A stretch of 64,000 nucleotides of DNA from an uncultured Clostridia bacterium (GTDB taxonomy: Bacteria; Bacillota; Clostridia; TANB77; CAG-508): contig CAQIBN010000001.1 of the NCBI GenBank assembly GCA_948805675.1, forward strand, positions 296,984 through 360,983. The letters are read 5' to 3'. The translations under genes were made by a program, and so were the position numbers. Below, piece after piece: positions 1-9,330 of the stretch. The notes under the pieces were generated by a model that was not told the origin of the DNA, did not search any database, and was given only the letters and a program-made list of their open reading frames with translations. Within the stretch, counting starts at the first letter, position 1, and the number at the start of each line of letters is the position of its first letter.

Positions 1-865
1 CGAAGTATTAGTAATAAATGATGGAACAAAAGATAATAGTCAGGAAATAATTGATTTATATAAAAATAAATATCCAAATAAAATTTATTCTTTTACAAAA
101 GAAAATGGTGGACTTTCTGATGCAAGGAATTATGGAATAGATAAAGCAACAGGAGATTATATTACGTTTATAGATAGTGACGATTATATAGATGTTACAA
201 TGATAGAGAAACTGTATAATAAAATTAAAATGGATAATGCAGATGTATCTGCTTGTGAATGTTATTTTGAATATGAAAAAAAAATAAAAAGAGTAGGGTT
301 AAATATAGATGATAATGAAAATATAAAAGATATAATGATAAAATTATTTCCTTCTGCATGGGGAAAATTATATAAAAAACATATCTTTATAAATAATAAT
401 TTTAAAAAAGGAATCTGGTTTGAAGATGTTGAATTTCTAATGAGAGTGTATCCTACAATATCAAAAGTTTCAGTAGTCAAAGAACCTCTATATTATTATA
501 TACAAAGAGAAAATTCAATTACGTATACATATAATGAAAAATTAAATGACTTAATTACAAATTGGGATGGAATTATAAAATATTATAAACAAGAGTCATA
601 TTATGAGGAATATAAGAATGAATTAGAATATTCATTTATACGTTATGTTTTTGCTACATATATAAAAAGATTAGCAAAAGCAAAAGATTATAATAGATAT
701 TGTATTGGAGTTCGAACTGCAATACATAGCGTAAAAAGCTACTTTCCAGATTATAAAAATAATAAATATTTAAAATCTAAATCACCTAAAAACTTATATT
801 TAAAATACTTTAATAAAAATATAGCAAATATAATATTCTTTTTAGAAAAAAATAAAAAAAATTAA
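1..865 (+). CDS. Family 2 glycosyltransferase, 5' end outside the window
   Basis: The frame is open from base 2, so the true start lies upstream of the window. The visible part begins in the nucleotide-binding region of a GT-A glycosyltransferase, with an NDGTKDNS motif, then GGLSDARN and the metal-binding DSDDY (about bases 173-187). The C-terminal half is lysine- and tyrosine-rich without clear membrane segments, which fits a soluble or peripheral enzyme adding a sugar during exopolysaccharide or teichoic-type polymer synthesis. It ends 16 bases before the next gene, a polytopic membrane protein, so the two are probably co-transcribed. The sugar and acceptor cannot be told from sequence. 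Confidence 0.85.
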   Translation, partial: EVLVINDGTKDNSQEIIDLYKNKYPNKIYSFTKENGGLSDARNYGIDKATGDYITFIDSDDYIDVTMIEKLYNKIKMDNADVSACECYFEYEKKIKRVGLNIDDNENIKDIMIKLFPSAWGKLYKKHIFINNNFKKGIWFEDVEFLMRVYPTISKVSVVKEPLYYYIQRENSITYTYNEKLNDLITNWDGIIKYYKQESYYEEYKNELEYSFIRYVFATYIKRLAKAKDYNRYCIGVRTAIHSVKSYFPDYKNNKYLKSKSPKNLYLKYFNKNIANIIFFLEKNKKN

Positions 866-881
866 GGCAGGGGTAAATATA

Positions 882-2615
882 ATGAATAAGATGAAAGATA
901 GTATTATTAAATTTAATAATAAAATACTAAAAAATTATAAAGTAAAAATATTAATATGTTTAATAATAATATTAGCAGTATCTATTTTTTTAGTATACCC
1001 ATTAATTCATAAAGTTTATTTTACAGGAGATGATACAGAATTTCATAGAGCTAATATTGAAATTATAGGAGAGTGTATAAGTGAGGGGAATTTAGGAAAG
1101 ATACTACCTCAAACTGCAAATGACTTTGGATATGGAATAAGAATTTTTTATCCAAATTTAGTACATATATTAGGTGGAACTATATATAGTATTATAAAGT
1201 TAGTAGGTTTAAATTCATATGATTCTTTAAAAATACTACATTTTATTAATATTTGTTGTGCTGGAATAGGAATGTTTGCACTATCTAAAAAAATATTTAA
1301 AAGCAATAAGCAAGCTCTAATATCTTCAATATTTTATATTACATTGCCATATTTTTTTGTAGACATATATATGAGGGATGCATTAGCAGAAAGCTTTTTA
1401 TTTATATTTGTACCTTTAGTGTTTTTAAGTATTTATTACTTATTTTATGAAGAAAATGTAAAAAAATTTTATTTCTTCTTTGTTTTAGGATATACAGGTA
1501 TGATTAATTCACATTTAGTTTTAAGTGTGTATTTTACTATACTATTTGCTATATTTTTATTAGTATCTTATAGAAAACTATTAAATAAAAAAAATTTAAT
1601 AGCTTTAGTAATAGCTTCTGTAATTGTATTTGGAATATCAGCAACGTTTATTATTGGTTTATTGCAGCATTATGCTATAGGAGGATATGTTGTAACTGAA
1701 AATAAATATTTGCTTAGTGATCTTTGGCTAGTACATGCTATTGAATTTTTTCAAAGCTATTATTATAAATCATCAGAATATACTCTTATTAATGTAAACT
1801 TAAATTATATTCATGTTGTTTTTGGAATTTTAAGTACTATATATATAATAAAAAATATAAAAAAGATGGATAAAAATAAAAGAAATACAATTATAGGTTT
1901 GTATATTATTGCAATAATATCAATATTCCTGGCATCTGCAAATTTTATATGGAAATATATACCAAGCTTATTAAGAAATATTCAATTTGCATGGAGATTA
2001 GCGCTTTTCGTAGGATTTGCTTCAAGCATTATAGCTTCTGTTGGACTAAATATGTTTAAAAAGGAATATCAAAAATATGTAGTTATGATTTTAATATTTT
2101 TATTAGTAATTACATCATATTATAATTTAAATTCAGTAAAATATAATATCGTATATAATGATAATATGGTAGAATATGACTCTAATAATGCAATGGGATG
2201 GCAAAAAGAATATTTACCACAAAATACAAAAGATAATTTAGAATATTATAGTAATAGAAATAATGATATTATAACGCTATATGGAAATATAGAATATGAG
2301 TTTATATATAATAAAGTTCCTGAATTAGAGTTTGAAATAACAAAAGTTGATATAGAATCTAAAATTGAACTACCAAGATTATATTATTTAGGTTATGAAT
2401 TAATAGATAGTAATGGTAAGAACCTAGAACTAGAGCAAAATGAGAAGGGTTTTATTTCTGTTAAAATAAATGAAATTGGAAGGTATAAATTAAAATATAC
2501 TGGAACTATTTTGGATAAAATAGCTAAGTGCATAACAATAACTGCATTGATTGTGTGCATACTTTATATTATTAATATAATTAGATTAAAATATAAAAAT
2601 AAAAAAACAAATTAA
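882..2615 (+). CDS. Polytopic membrane protein, PTPS-related / YfhO-like
   Basis: A 577-residue protein with a basic N-terminus followed by roughly a dozen hydrophobic segments (first at residues 20-42) and a soluble C-terminal domain ending in one more membrane segment. The first external loop carries GDDTEFHRANIE, an acidic signature typical of GT-C-like membrane proteins annotated as 6-pyruvoyl-tetrahydropterin synthase-related or YfhO. Such proteins are thought to modify surface polymers or lipid-linked sugars; that role is inferred from family and neighbours. It sits between a GT2 gene and a PssD/PssE pair. A second ATG nine bases downstream is also possible. Confidence 0.7.
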   Translation: MNKMKDSIIKFNNKILKNYKVKILICLIIILAVSIFLVYPLIHKVYFTGDDTEFHRANIEIIGECISEGNLGKILPQTANDFGYGIRIFYPNLVHILGGTIYSIIKLVGLNSYDSLKILHFINICCAGIGMFALSKKIFKSNKQALISSIFYITLPYFFVDIYMRDALAESFLFIFVPLVFLSIYYLFYEENVKKFYFFFVLGYTGMINSHLVLSVYFTILFAIFLLVSYRKLLNKKNLIALVIASVIVFGISATFIIGLLQHYAIGGYVVTENKYLLSDLWLVHAIEFFQSYYYKSSEYTLINVNLNYIHVVFGILSTIYIIKNIKKMDKNKRNTIIGLYIIAIISIFLASANFIWKYIPSLLRNIQFAWRLALFVGFASSIIASVGLNMFKKEYQKYVVMILIFLLVITSYYNLNSVKYNIVYNDNMVEYDSNNAMGWQKEYLPQNTKDNLEYYSNRNNDIITLYGNIEYEFIYNKVPELEFEITKVDIESKIELPRLYYLGYELIDSNGKNLELEQNEKGFISVKINEIGRYKLKYTGTILDKIAKCITITALIVCILYIINIIRLKYKNKKTN

Positions 2616-2734
2616 CAAAGCGAAATAAAAAATAGTTATACGGCGTTATGTGAAATTTACAAAAAAGTAAAATTGATTGAAAAAATAGTAAAAAATATAT
2701 AATAAACATTAGAAAAAGAATGAAGGGGATAGCA

Positions 2735-3205
2735 ATGAAAAAAGTTTTATTTATTTCTAGTACAGGAGGACATTTTAATGAATTAATGCAACTTAGACCA
2801 TTATTTCTTAAATATGATTATCATATTATAACAGAAAAAGATAAAACAAATGAATATCTAAAAGATATATATAGAGATAGAATTTCATATGTGCCATATG
2901 GAACAAGAAGTAAATTATTTTCGTATATTTTTAAATATTTTTATATTATTATTAAAAGTATATATTTATTTATAAGAATAAAGCCAAAATATATTGTAAC
3001 AACAGGAACCCATACAGCTGGTCCGATTTGTTATTTTGGCAAGTTATTAGGTTGTAAAATAATTTATATAGAAACTTTTGCAAATAGGAATACTAGAACA
3101 GCAACAGGTAGGCTTATTTATCCAATAGCAGATTTGTTTATTGTTCAATGGAAAGAAATGAAAAAATTATATCCGAAAGCAATTTATGGAGGTTCGATTT
3201 ATTAA
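2735..3205 (+). CDS. PssD/Alg14-like glycosyltransferase membrane-anchor subunit
   Basis: A 156-residue protein starting MKKVLFISSTGGHFNEL, the typical Alg14/PssD start with a GGH motif. A hydrophobic stretch around residues 65-85 likely anchors it to the membrane, and TTGTHTAGP and YIETFAN are family motifs. It normally recruits the catalytic partner PssE to form a two-subunit glycosyltransferase acting on an undecaprenyl-linked acceptor. The ATG at 2735 was preferred to one 15 bases upstream because AAGGGG lies at proper spacing before it. The stop codon overlaps the start of the partner gene by one base, which indicates translational coupling. Confidence 0.8.
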   Translation: MKKVLFISSTGGHFNELMQLRPLFLKYDYHIITEKDKTNEYLKDIYRDRISYVPYGTRSKLFSYIFKYFYIIIKSIYLFIRIKPKYIVTTGTHTAGPICYFGKLLGCKIIYIETFANRNTRTATGRLIYPIADLFIVQWKEMKKLYPKAIYGGSIY

Positions 3206-3684
3206 TGATTTTAGTATTATTAGGAACACAAAATAATAGTTTTCATCGATTATTAGAAGAAATTCAAGAAATGGTTGATAAAGAAATAATTAAAGATAAA
3301 GTAGTAGTACAAGCAGGATATACACAGTTTAGCTCTAAAAATATGCAAATCTTTGATTTTATACCGCTTGAAAAAATGAGTGAATTACAAGAACAAGCTA
3401 GTTTAATTATAACACATGGTGGAGTAGGTTCTATTATTTCTCCAATAACTAAAGGAAAAAAAGTGATTGCAGTTCCTAGATTACACAAATATTCTGAACA
3501 TGTTAATGACCATCAAAAAGAAATTATAAAGACATTTAATGATAATGGTTTTATTATTGGAATAGAAAATGTAGAAGATTTAGAAGAAGCTTTTCGTAAA
3601 AGTCAATATTTTAAGCCACAAAAATATGAAAGCAATACACAAAATATAATAAAAATTGTGCAAGATTTTATTGATAATGATTAG
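3205..3684 (+). CDS. PssE/Alg13-like glycosyltransferase catalytic subunit
   Basis: A 159-residue protein beginning MILVLLGTQNNSFHRL, the Alg13/PssE start. ITHGGVGSI and KKVIAVPRLHKYSEHVNDHQ match the C-terminal UDP-sugar-binding region of GT-B (GT28-like) enzymes. It likely supplies catalysis to the preceding Alg14-like protein and transfers a sugar to a lipid-linked acceptor on the cytoplasmic face. The ATG overlaps the upstream TAA (TAATG), and GGAGG sits 12 bases before it. The length matches the family. Confidence 0.8.
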   Translation: MILVLLGTQNNSFHRLLEEIQEMVDKEIIKDKVVVQAGYTQFSSKNMQIFDFIPLEKMSELQEQASLIITHGGVGSIISPITKGKKVIAVPRLHKYSEHVNDHQKEIIKTFNDNGFIIGIENVEDLEEAFRKSQYFKPQKYESNTQNIIKIVQDFIDND

Positions 3685-3772
3685 ATAGAAAAATTAGTAA
3701 CCAAGATATTAATAGTATCAATTTTCACTAAGATTATTTATAACATAAAAGAAATAAGGAGAATAGAAGAAT

Positions 3773-4708
3773 ATGAAAGATTTAATTACAATAGTTGTAC
3801 CTTGCTATAATGAAGAAAAAGCATTACCATACTATTATAATAAAATGAAAGAAATTATGCAGAAAATGGAACATGTTAATTTCGAAATAATATTAGTTAA
3901 TGATGGGAGCACAGATGGAACAGTATCAGAGATGAAGAAACTTGCTCAAAAAGATGATAGAATAAAATATATAATATTATCTAGAAATTTTGGAAAGGAA
4001 GCTGCAATGTATGCAGGATTTGAGTACTCAAAAGGTGATTATATTGGGGTTATGGATGCAGACTTGCAAGATCCACCAGATTTATTAGAAGATATGTATA
4101 ATGAATTAAAAAAAGGAGAATATGATTGTGTTGCAACAAGAAGAACAACAAGAAAAGGTGAACCACCAATAAGAAGCTTTTTTGCAAGAATGTTTTATAG
4201 ATTAATTAATAAAATTTCTAAAACAGAGATGGTAGATGGAGCAAGAGACTATAGATTAATGACAAGACAAATGCTAAATGCTATAGTAGATATGAAGGAA
4301 TATAACAGATATTCAAAAGGTTTATTTAGCTTTGTAGGATTTAATACTAAATGGCTAGAATATCAAAATGTTGAAAGAGTGGCAGGAGAAACACATTGGT
4401 CATTTTGGAAATTATTTAAATATGCATTAGAAGGTATTACAGCTTTTTCAACAGTACCATTAGTAATATCATCAATAATTGGAATTGTATTCTTTTTTAT
4501 ATCAATCATAGCAATCATATATATAATTATTAATACATTATTATATGGAAACAAAACTAGTGGATGGCCTTCTATGATTTGTATAATATTTATGGTTACA
4601 GGAATCCAATTATTCTGTATAGGAATAATTGGGCAATATTTATCAAAGATTTATTTAGAAGTGAAAAATAGACCAATTTATATAGTAAAAAGTACAAATA
4701 TAGAATAA
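3773..4708 (+). CDS. Polyprenyl-phosphate glycosyltransferase, GtrB/CsbB type
   Basis: A 311-residue GT2 enzyme. The catalytic domain covers residues 1-220, with VVPCYNEE, NDGSTDGT, DADLQDPPD (metal and nucleotide binding) and RDYRLM. Two hydrophobic segments follow (about 225-255 and 260-290). This layout is standard for enzymes that charge undecaprenyl phosphate with a sugar and feed flippase and GT-C systems. Several GT-C-like membrane proteins occur in the window and could use the product, but that link is inference. The spacing to ruvB is loose, so co-transcription is uncertain. Confidence 0.85.
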   Translation: MKDLITIVVPCYNEEKALPYYYNKMKEIMQKMEHVNFEIILVNDGSTDGTVSEMKKLAQKDDRIKYIILSRNFGKEAAMYAGFEYSKGDYIGVMDADLQDPPDLLEDMYNELKKGEYDCVATRRTTRKGEPPIRSFFARMFYRLINKISKTEMVDGARDYRLMTRQMLNAIVDMKEYNRYSKGLFSFVGFNTKWLEYQNVERVAGETHWSFWKLFKYALEGITAFSTVPLVISSIIGIVFFFISIIAIIYIIINTLLYGNKTSGWPSMICIIFMVTGIQLFCIGIIGQYLSKIYLEVKNRPIYIVKSTNIE

Positions 4709-4791
4709 AGAACATGTACAGAAAGTTATAAAATTGTAAATATAAAGAAAGATATAATGAACTACTAGTTGATTATTATGAGGTGATAAAC

Positions 4792-5796
4792 ATGGATGAA
4801 GAAAGAATAATTAGTCCTGAATTAGAAGGAAATAATGAAGAGAAACTAGAAAGCTCATTAAGACCTAAAACGTTAAATGACTACATAGGGCAATCTAAAG
4901 TAAAAGAAAATATGAAAATATATATTGAGGCTGCCAAAAAAAGAGGTGAGCCTCTTGATCATGTCTTACTATATGGGCCTCCTGGTCTTGGAAAAACAAC
5001 ACTCGCAGGTATTATTTCTAATGAAATGAATTCAAATATAAAAATAACATCAGGACCAGCAATAGAAAAAGCAGGAGATTTAGCAGCACTTCTTACAAAC
5101 TTATCAGAATTTGATGTACTCTTTATAGATGAAATACATAGGTTGAATAAAAATGTAGAAGAAATATTATACCCTGCTTTAGAAGATTATACATTAGACA
5201 TAATTATAGGAAAAGGACCGACTGCAAGGTCAATTAGGTTAGACTTACCTAAATTTACATTAATTGGAGCAACAACTAAAGCAGGTTCCTTATCTACACC
5301 TCTTAGAGATAGATTTGGAATAGTACATAGACTAGAGATGTATACAATAGAAGATTTAGCAACAATAATAAAACGTTCAGCAAATATATTAGAAGTATGT
5401 ATCGATGATGAATCAGCAAAAGAGATTGCAAGACGTTCTAGAGGAACCCCAAGAATAGCAAATAGATTACTAAAAAGAGTAAGAGATTATGCAGCAGTTT
5501 TAGGTGATGGAAATGCAACATTAAAATTAACAAAAGTAGCATTAAATCAATTAGAAATAGATGAAATGGGATTAGATGATATTGATAGAAAATTATTAGA
5601 AACAATGATAATAAAATATCAAGGAAGACCAGTTGGAATAGATACTTTAGCAACAACTATAGGAGAAGAAGTATCCACAATAGAAGATGTATATGAGCCA
5701 TATTTAATTCAGATTGGATATATATCTAGAACTGTAAGAGGAAGAATACCACTTCCAGAAGCATATAAGCATTTAGGTATAAAATTTGAAGAATAG
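4792..5796 (+). CDS. ruvB: Holliday junction branch migration helicase RuvB
   Basis: A 334-residue AAA+ ATPase that drives Holliday junction migration together with RuvA. RPKTLNDYIGQ opens the protein, the Walker A is GPPGLGKTTLA, the Walker B is LFIDEIHRL, the sensor region is GATTKAGSLSTPLRDRFG, and the C-terminal winged helix includes DTLATTIGEE and RTVRGRIPL. Length is normal. The ATG at 4792 was chosen because AGGTG lies seven bases upstream; a GTG nine bases earlier is less likely. No ruvA or ruvC is adjacent here, and a GT2 gene follows after nine bases, so the classical ruvAB-queA-tgt layout has been rearranged. Confidence 0.97.
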   Translation: MDEERIISPELEGNNEEKLESSLRPKTLNDYIGQSKVKENMKIYIEAAKKRGEPLDHVLLYGPPGLGKTTLAGIISNEMNSNIKITSGPAIEKAGDLAALLTNLSEFDVLFIDEIHRLNKNVEEILYPALEDYTLDIIIGKGPTARSIRLDLPKFTLIGATTKAGSLSTPLRDRFGIVHRLEMYTIEDLATIIKRSANILEVCIDDESAKEIARRSRGTPRIANRLLKRVRDYAAVLGDGNATLKLTKVALNQLEIDEMGLDDIDRKLLETMIIKYQGRPVGIDTLATTIGEEVSTIEDVYEPYLIQIGYISRTVRGRIPLPEAYKHLGIKFEE

Positions 5797-5805
5797 AGGA
5801 TATAT

Positions 5806-6750
5806 ATGGAAAATATAGCAGTATTAATACCTTGTTATAATGAAGAATTAACAATAGGAAAAGTAATAAAAGATTTTAGAAAAGAATTGCCAGATGCTAA
5901 AATTTATGTTTATAACAATAATTCAAAGGATAGAACTTATGAAATTGCAAAGGAGAATGGTGCAATTGTAAAAAATGAATATAATCAAGGCAAAGGTAAT
6001 GTTATAAGAAGAATGTTTAGAGAAATTGATGCAGATATTTATGTTATAGTAGATGGTGATGACACATATCCTGCAGAAAAAGTACATGAACTAATAGAAC
6101 CAATAAAAAATGAAACTGCAGATATGTGCTGTGGTGATAGAATATCAAATGGTTCATATAAAAAGCAAAATAAAAGGAATTTTCACAAGATTGGAAATAG
6201 TTTAGTAAAAGATACAATAAATATAATGTTTAATACAAAATTAAAAGATATAATGACAGGATATAGATGTTTTAATAAAATGTTTGTTAAAAATATGCCT
6301 GTTATGAGTAAAAATTTTGAAATAGAAACAGAAATGACATTATATGCATTAGATAGAAGAATGATTATAAAAGAAATACCTATAGATTATAAAGATAGAC
6401 CAAATGGAAGTAAATCTAAATTAAGTACTATTAAAGATGGAATAAAAGTATTAAATACAATAGTAAAAATGTATAAAGATTATAAACCGTTTAAATTTTT
6501 TACTACAATTGCAATAATTTTATTTATCTTAGGTTTAATAATAGGGGTTCCTGTTATAGTAGAATTTATAAAAACAGCTTATATTACTAAATTACCATCA
6601 GCTGTACTTGCAACAGGATTTGTAATATTATCAGTTATAGTAGCACAATGTGGAGTGATATTAGATACAGTAGTTAAACATCAAAAGCAAATAGATGAAC
6701 TAAATTTAATAAATTATTACAAAAACGAAAATAAAAATTACGAGGGGTGA
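5806..6750 (+). CDS. Family 2 glycosyltransferase with C-terminal membrane hairpin
   Basis: A 314-residue GT2 protein. Residues 1-215 form the catalytic domain, with LIPCYNEE, NNNSKDRT, DGDDTYP and GYRCFNK; residues 230-280 hold two hydrophobic segments. It resembles dolichol- or polyprenyl-phosphate sugar transferases such as DPM1. It starts nine bases after ruvB with GAGGA close upstream and ends just before queH, so ruvB, this gene and queH look like one transcript even though their functions differ. The sugar specificity cannot be read. Confidence 0.85.
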   Translation: MENIAVLIPCYNEELTIGKVIKDFRKELPDAKIYVYNNNSKDRTYEIAKENGAIVKNEYNQGKGNVIRRMFREIDADIYVIVDGDDTYPAEKVHELIEPIKNETADMCCGDRISNGSYKKQNKRNFHKIGNSLVKDTINIMFNTKLKDIMTGYRCFNKMFVKNMPVMSKNFEIETEMTLYALDRRMIIKEIPIDYKDRPNGSKSKLSTIKDGIKVLNTIVKMYKDYKPFKFFTTIAIILFILGLIIGVPVIVEFIKTAYITKLPSAVLATGFVILSVIVAQCGVILDTVVKHQKQIDELNLINYYKNENKNYEG

Positions 6751-6755
6751 ATTTT

Positions 6756-7334
6756 ATGAAATTATTAATGCATACTTGTTGTGCACCATGTAGTGTATAT
6801 TGCATAGAACACTTAAGAAAAGAAGGAATAGAGCCAACTCTATATTGGTATAATCCTAATATTCATCCATATATAGAATATAAAACAAGAAGAGATACAT
6901 TAAAAGAATATAGTGAAAGTATAAATGTAAAAGCCATATTTGAAGAAGAATATGGCTTAGATGCATTTTGCAGAAATGTAATTAATGACTTAAATAATAG
7001 ATGTAGTAATTATTGCTATAGAGTAAGATTAGAACAAACTGCAAAATATGCAAAAGAAAACGGATATGATGCAATAACTACTACTCTTTTTGTAAGTCCA
7101 TATCAAAAACATGAAATATTAAAAGAAATGATGCAAGAAGTTGCAGATAAATATGGTTTGGAATTTGTATATAGGGACTTTAGAATAGGATTTAGAGAAG
7201 GACAAGCAAAAGCAAGAGAGCTGGGGCTATATATGCAAAAATATTGTGGATGTATTTTTTCGGAGGAAGAAAGGTATGCTAAGCAAATACAGAAAGATAA
7301 AGAAAATTCATTAAATGGTGAGAAAAAAAATTAA
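6756..7334 (+). CDS. queH: Epoxyqueuosine reductase QueH
   Basis: A 192-residue protein that reduces epoxyqueuosine to queuosine in tRNA. The N-terminus MKLLMHTCCAPCS carries the CC pair and a further Cys, and the C-terminal region has C-x-C (YCGCIF) plus NRCSNYCYRVRL, giving the cysteine set that binds iron-sulfur and metal in QueH (DUF208). The ATG at 6756 is favoured because GAGGGGTG lies at good spacing. The 3' end (SEEERYAKQIQKDKEN) reappears as decayed copies at 9181-9258 and 10791-10862, which suggests repeated insertion of accessory DNA behind this gene. Confidence 0.93.
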   Translation: MKLLMHTCCAPCSVYCIEHLRKEGIEPTLYWYNPNIHPYIEYKTRRDTLKEYSESINVKAIFEEEYGLDAFCRNVINDLNNRCSNYCYRVRLEQTAKYAKENGYDAITTTLFVSPYQKHEILKEMMQEVADKYGLEFVYRDFRIGFREGQAKARELGLYMQKYCGCIFSEEERYAKQIQKDKENSLNGEKKN

Positions 7335-7374
7335 AGAAAATACAATTACAATATTAAGAAAAAGGAGTGAAAGT

Positions 7375-7944
7375 ATGGCATCATTAATTACACATATATT
7401 TATAACATCTAAATTAAAAGAGATATATGACTTGCCAAATGAAATATTGTTAGGTTGTATATTACCAGATATCGAAAAGAAAGTTGGAATAAAAACAAAA
7501 AATAAATCCCATTATATTAATGAAGAAGATAATTTTCTTCCAGATATTAATTTGTATATTGAAATGCATAAAAATATGGATGCATTATCAATAGGAATAT
7601 TATTTCATCTGATTCAAGATAGAATATGGTACAAAATGTTAAATTCATTTAAAAATCCAAAAGAACAAGATAAGAAATTTGCAAGTTTAATATATTCTGA
7701 TATGGATTTATGCGACAATTTTATATTGAAAGAAACGAAAACTACAAATGAAGAATTTTATACATTAAAAAAATCATTAATCGAAATGGCTGATATAGAT
7801 ATAATAAAAAGAGAAATTAGTGAAAATTTAAAAATAAGACAAGCAAATGCAAAAAAAGAAAATTTTATAACTATAGAGAAATATAAAAAATATCTAAAGA
7901 AAGCATTTGATGAATGTCAAAAATATTATAAATGTAAATATTAA
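7375..7944 (+). CDS. Hypothetical protein, Zn-dependent phospholipase C-like helical fold possible
   Basis: A 189-residue protein starting MASLITHIFITSKL after AAAGGAG. LGCILPDI, KSHYI and GILFHLIQDRIW place histidines and aspartates as in small all-helical metal-dependent hydrolases of the Zn_dep_PLPC type, but the similarity is only suggestive. There is no signal peptide or membrane segment. The frame extends further upstream, but the ribosome-binding site selects this start. It is the first gene of the accessory block behind queH. Confidence 0.6.
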   Translation: MASLITHIFITSKLKEIYDLPNEILLGCILPDIEKKVGIKTKNKSHYINEEDNFLPDINLYIEMHKNMDALSIGILFHLIQDRIWYKMLNSFKNPKEQDKKFASLIYSDMDLCDNFILKETKTTNEEFYTLKKSLIEMADIDIIKREISENLKIRQANAKKENFITIEKYKKYLKKAFDECQKYYKCKY

Positions 7945-7998
7945 TGTGGATTTTTATTATACAAAAGCAGAATTATTAAACAGAAAGGAGAACACTTA

Positions 7999-8994
7999 AT
8001 GAATTATGGATTAGCTGAAAATAATAATGATATTATAATTTATACTTCAGATGATGGACAAGTTAAAATAGAAGTTAGACTTGAAGACGAAAATGTTTGG
8101 CTTACACAAAATGCAATGGCAGAATTATTTAATACAACGAGAAATAATATTACAATACATATAAAAAATATTTTTGAAGAAGGAGAATTAGAAGAAAATT
8201 CAGTTAGTAAGGAATCCTTACTAACTGCCAAAGATGGCAAAAATTATAAAACAAAATTTTATAATTTAGATTTAATTATATCAGTAGGTTATCGTGTAAA
8301 GTCAATTCGAGGTACTCAATTTAGAATATGGGCAAATAAGCTAATAAAAGAGTATTTAATTAAAGGATATAACTTAAATGTAGATAGATTTAAAAATAAT
8401 GGTGGAGGAGTATATTTTGAAGAAGTGCTAGAAAAAATCAGAGATATTCGTTCATCAGAGAAGGTTTTTTGGAGAAAAATTTTAGATATTTATGCTACAA
8501 GTGTTGATTATGACGCAAAAGATGAAAAAACAAAAGAATTTTTTAAAACAGTTCAAAATAAGATGCATTATGCAGTACATGGAAATACTGCTGCAGAAGT
8601 AATATTTAATAGAGTTAATAGTGAAAAAGAAAATATTGGATTAACTAATTTTAAAGGAAATATTCCTACAAGATCAGAAACAGAGGTTGCTAAAAACTAT
8701 TTATCAGAAAAGGAATTAGATATGTTAAATAGAATGGTGTCAGCATATTTAGATGTTGCAGAAATTAATGCATTAAATATGCATCCAATGACAATGAAAG
8801 ATTGGATAAAAGAACTAGATGGATTTTTAACAATGACACATAAAGAAATATTAGAAGGAGCAGGAAAAATATCTCATGAAAAAGCTTTAAAGAAGGCACA
8901 TAGTGAATATGATAAATATATGAAATCTCATCTAACTCAAGCTGAAAAAGATTATTTAGAAATTATGGGAGAAGATATAAAAAAATTAAAGTAA
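7999..8994 (+). CDS. RhuM family protein
   Basis: A 331-residue protein of the RhuM family. The N-terminal part has the signature WLTQNAMAELFNTTRNNITIHIKNIFEEGEL, a helix-turn-helix-like region, followed by KFYNLDLIISVGYRVKS, typical of RhuM/ORF6N-like proteins. The C-terminal half is charged and helical (KEILEGAGKISHEKALKKAHSEYDKY). RhuM proteins occur on genomic islands and beside defence or toxin loci; their biochemical role is unknown. AGAAAGGAG precedes the ATG. It lies between queH and a broken copy of the queH 3' end, consistent with recent insertion. Confidence 0.85.
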   Translation: MNYGLAENNNDIIIYTSDDGQVKIEVRLEDENVWLTQNAMAELFNTTRNNITIHIKNIFEEGELEENSVSKESLLTAKDGKNYKTKFYNLDLIISVGYRVKSIRGTQFRIWANKLIKEYLIKGYNLNVDRFKNNGGGVYFEEVLEKIRDIRSSEKVFWRKILDIYATSVDYDAKDEKTKEFFKTVQNKMHYAVHGNTAAEVIFNRVNSEKENIGLTNFKGNIPTRSETEVAKNYLSEKELDMLNRMVSAYLDVAEINALNMHPMTMKDWIKELDGFLTMTHKEILEGAGKISHEKALKKAHSEYDKYMKSHLTQAEKDYLEIMGEDIKKLK

Positions 8995-9180
8995 TTTATA
9001 TGAGGGTATAATTAATAACCACAAAATTTAAAAAACACACTTATATAAAGCATTTCGCTAATTTTGGGTTACCCTTGAAAATAAAGTAATTACAAAGAAA
9101 AATTGCTTACAAATGCAGAAAAGAGGGCTGTTTTAAGGAGTAATGACAGGACACACCAATTTCAGCAGTTAAATAGGAAT

Positions 9181-9258
9181 ACTTCAGAGGAAGAAAGGTA
9201 TGCTAGACAGATAGAAAGAGACAATACTAATTATATGAATAAATTAGATAAGAAGTAA
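9181..9258 (+). pseudogene. Decayed duplicate of the queH 3' end
   Basis: Translation gives TSEEERYARQIERDNTN then YMNKLDKK and stop, clearly homologous to the QueH C-terminus (FSEEERYAKQIQKDKEN). Eighteen bases (GAGGAAGAAAGGTATGCT) are identical at 7263-7280 and 9187-9204. No QueH body precedes it. The rest of the 336-base gap between rhuM and the next gene shows no other coding signal. It is best read as the original or duplicated gene end displaced by insertion. Confidence 0.75.
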
Positions 9259-9330
9259 AAAACAATAAATAAATTGAATAAAAAAGTTTAGGTATCAAGA
9301 AAGACTTTACAACTGGGAAAGGAGAGATTT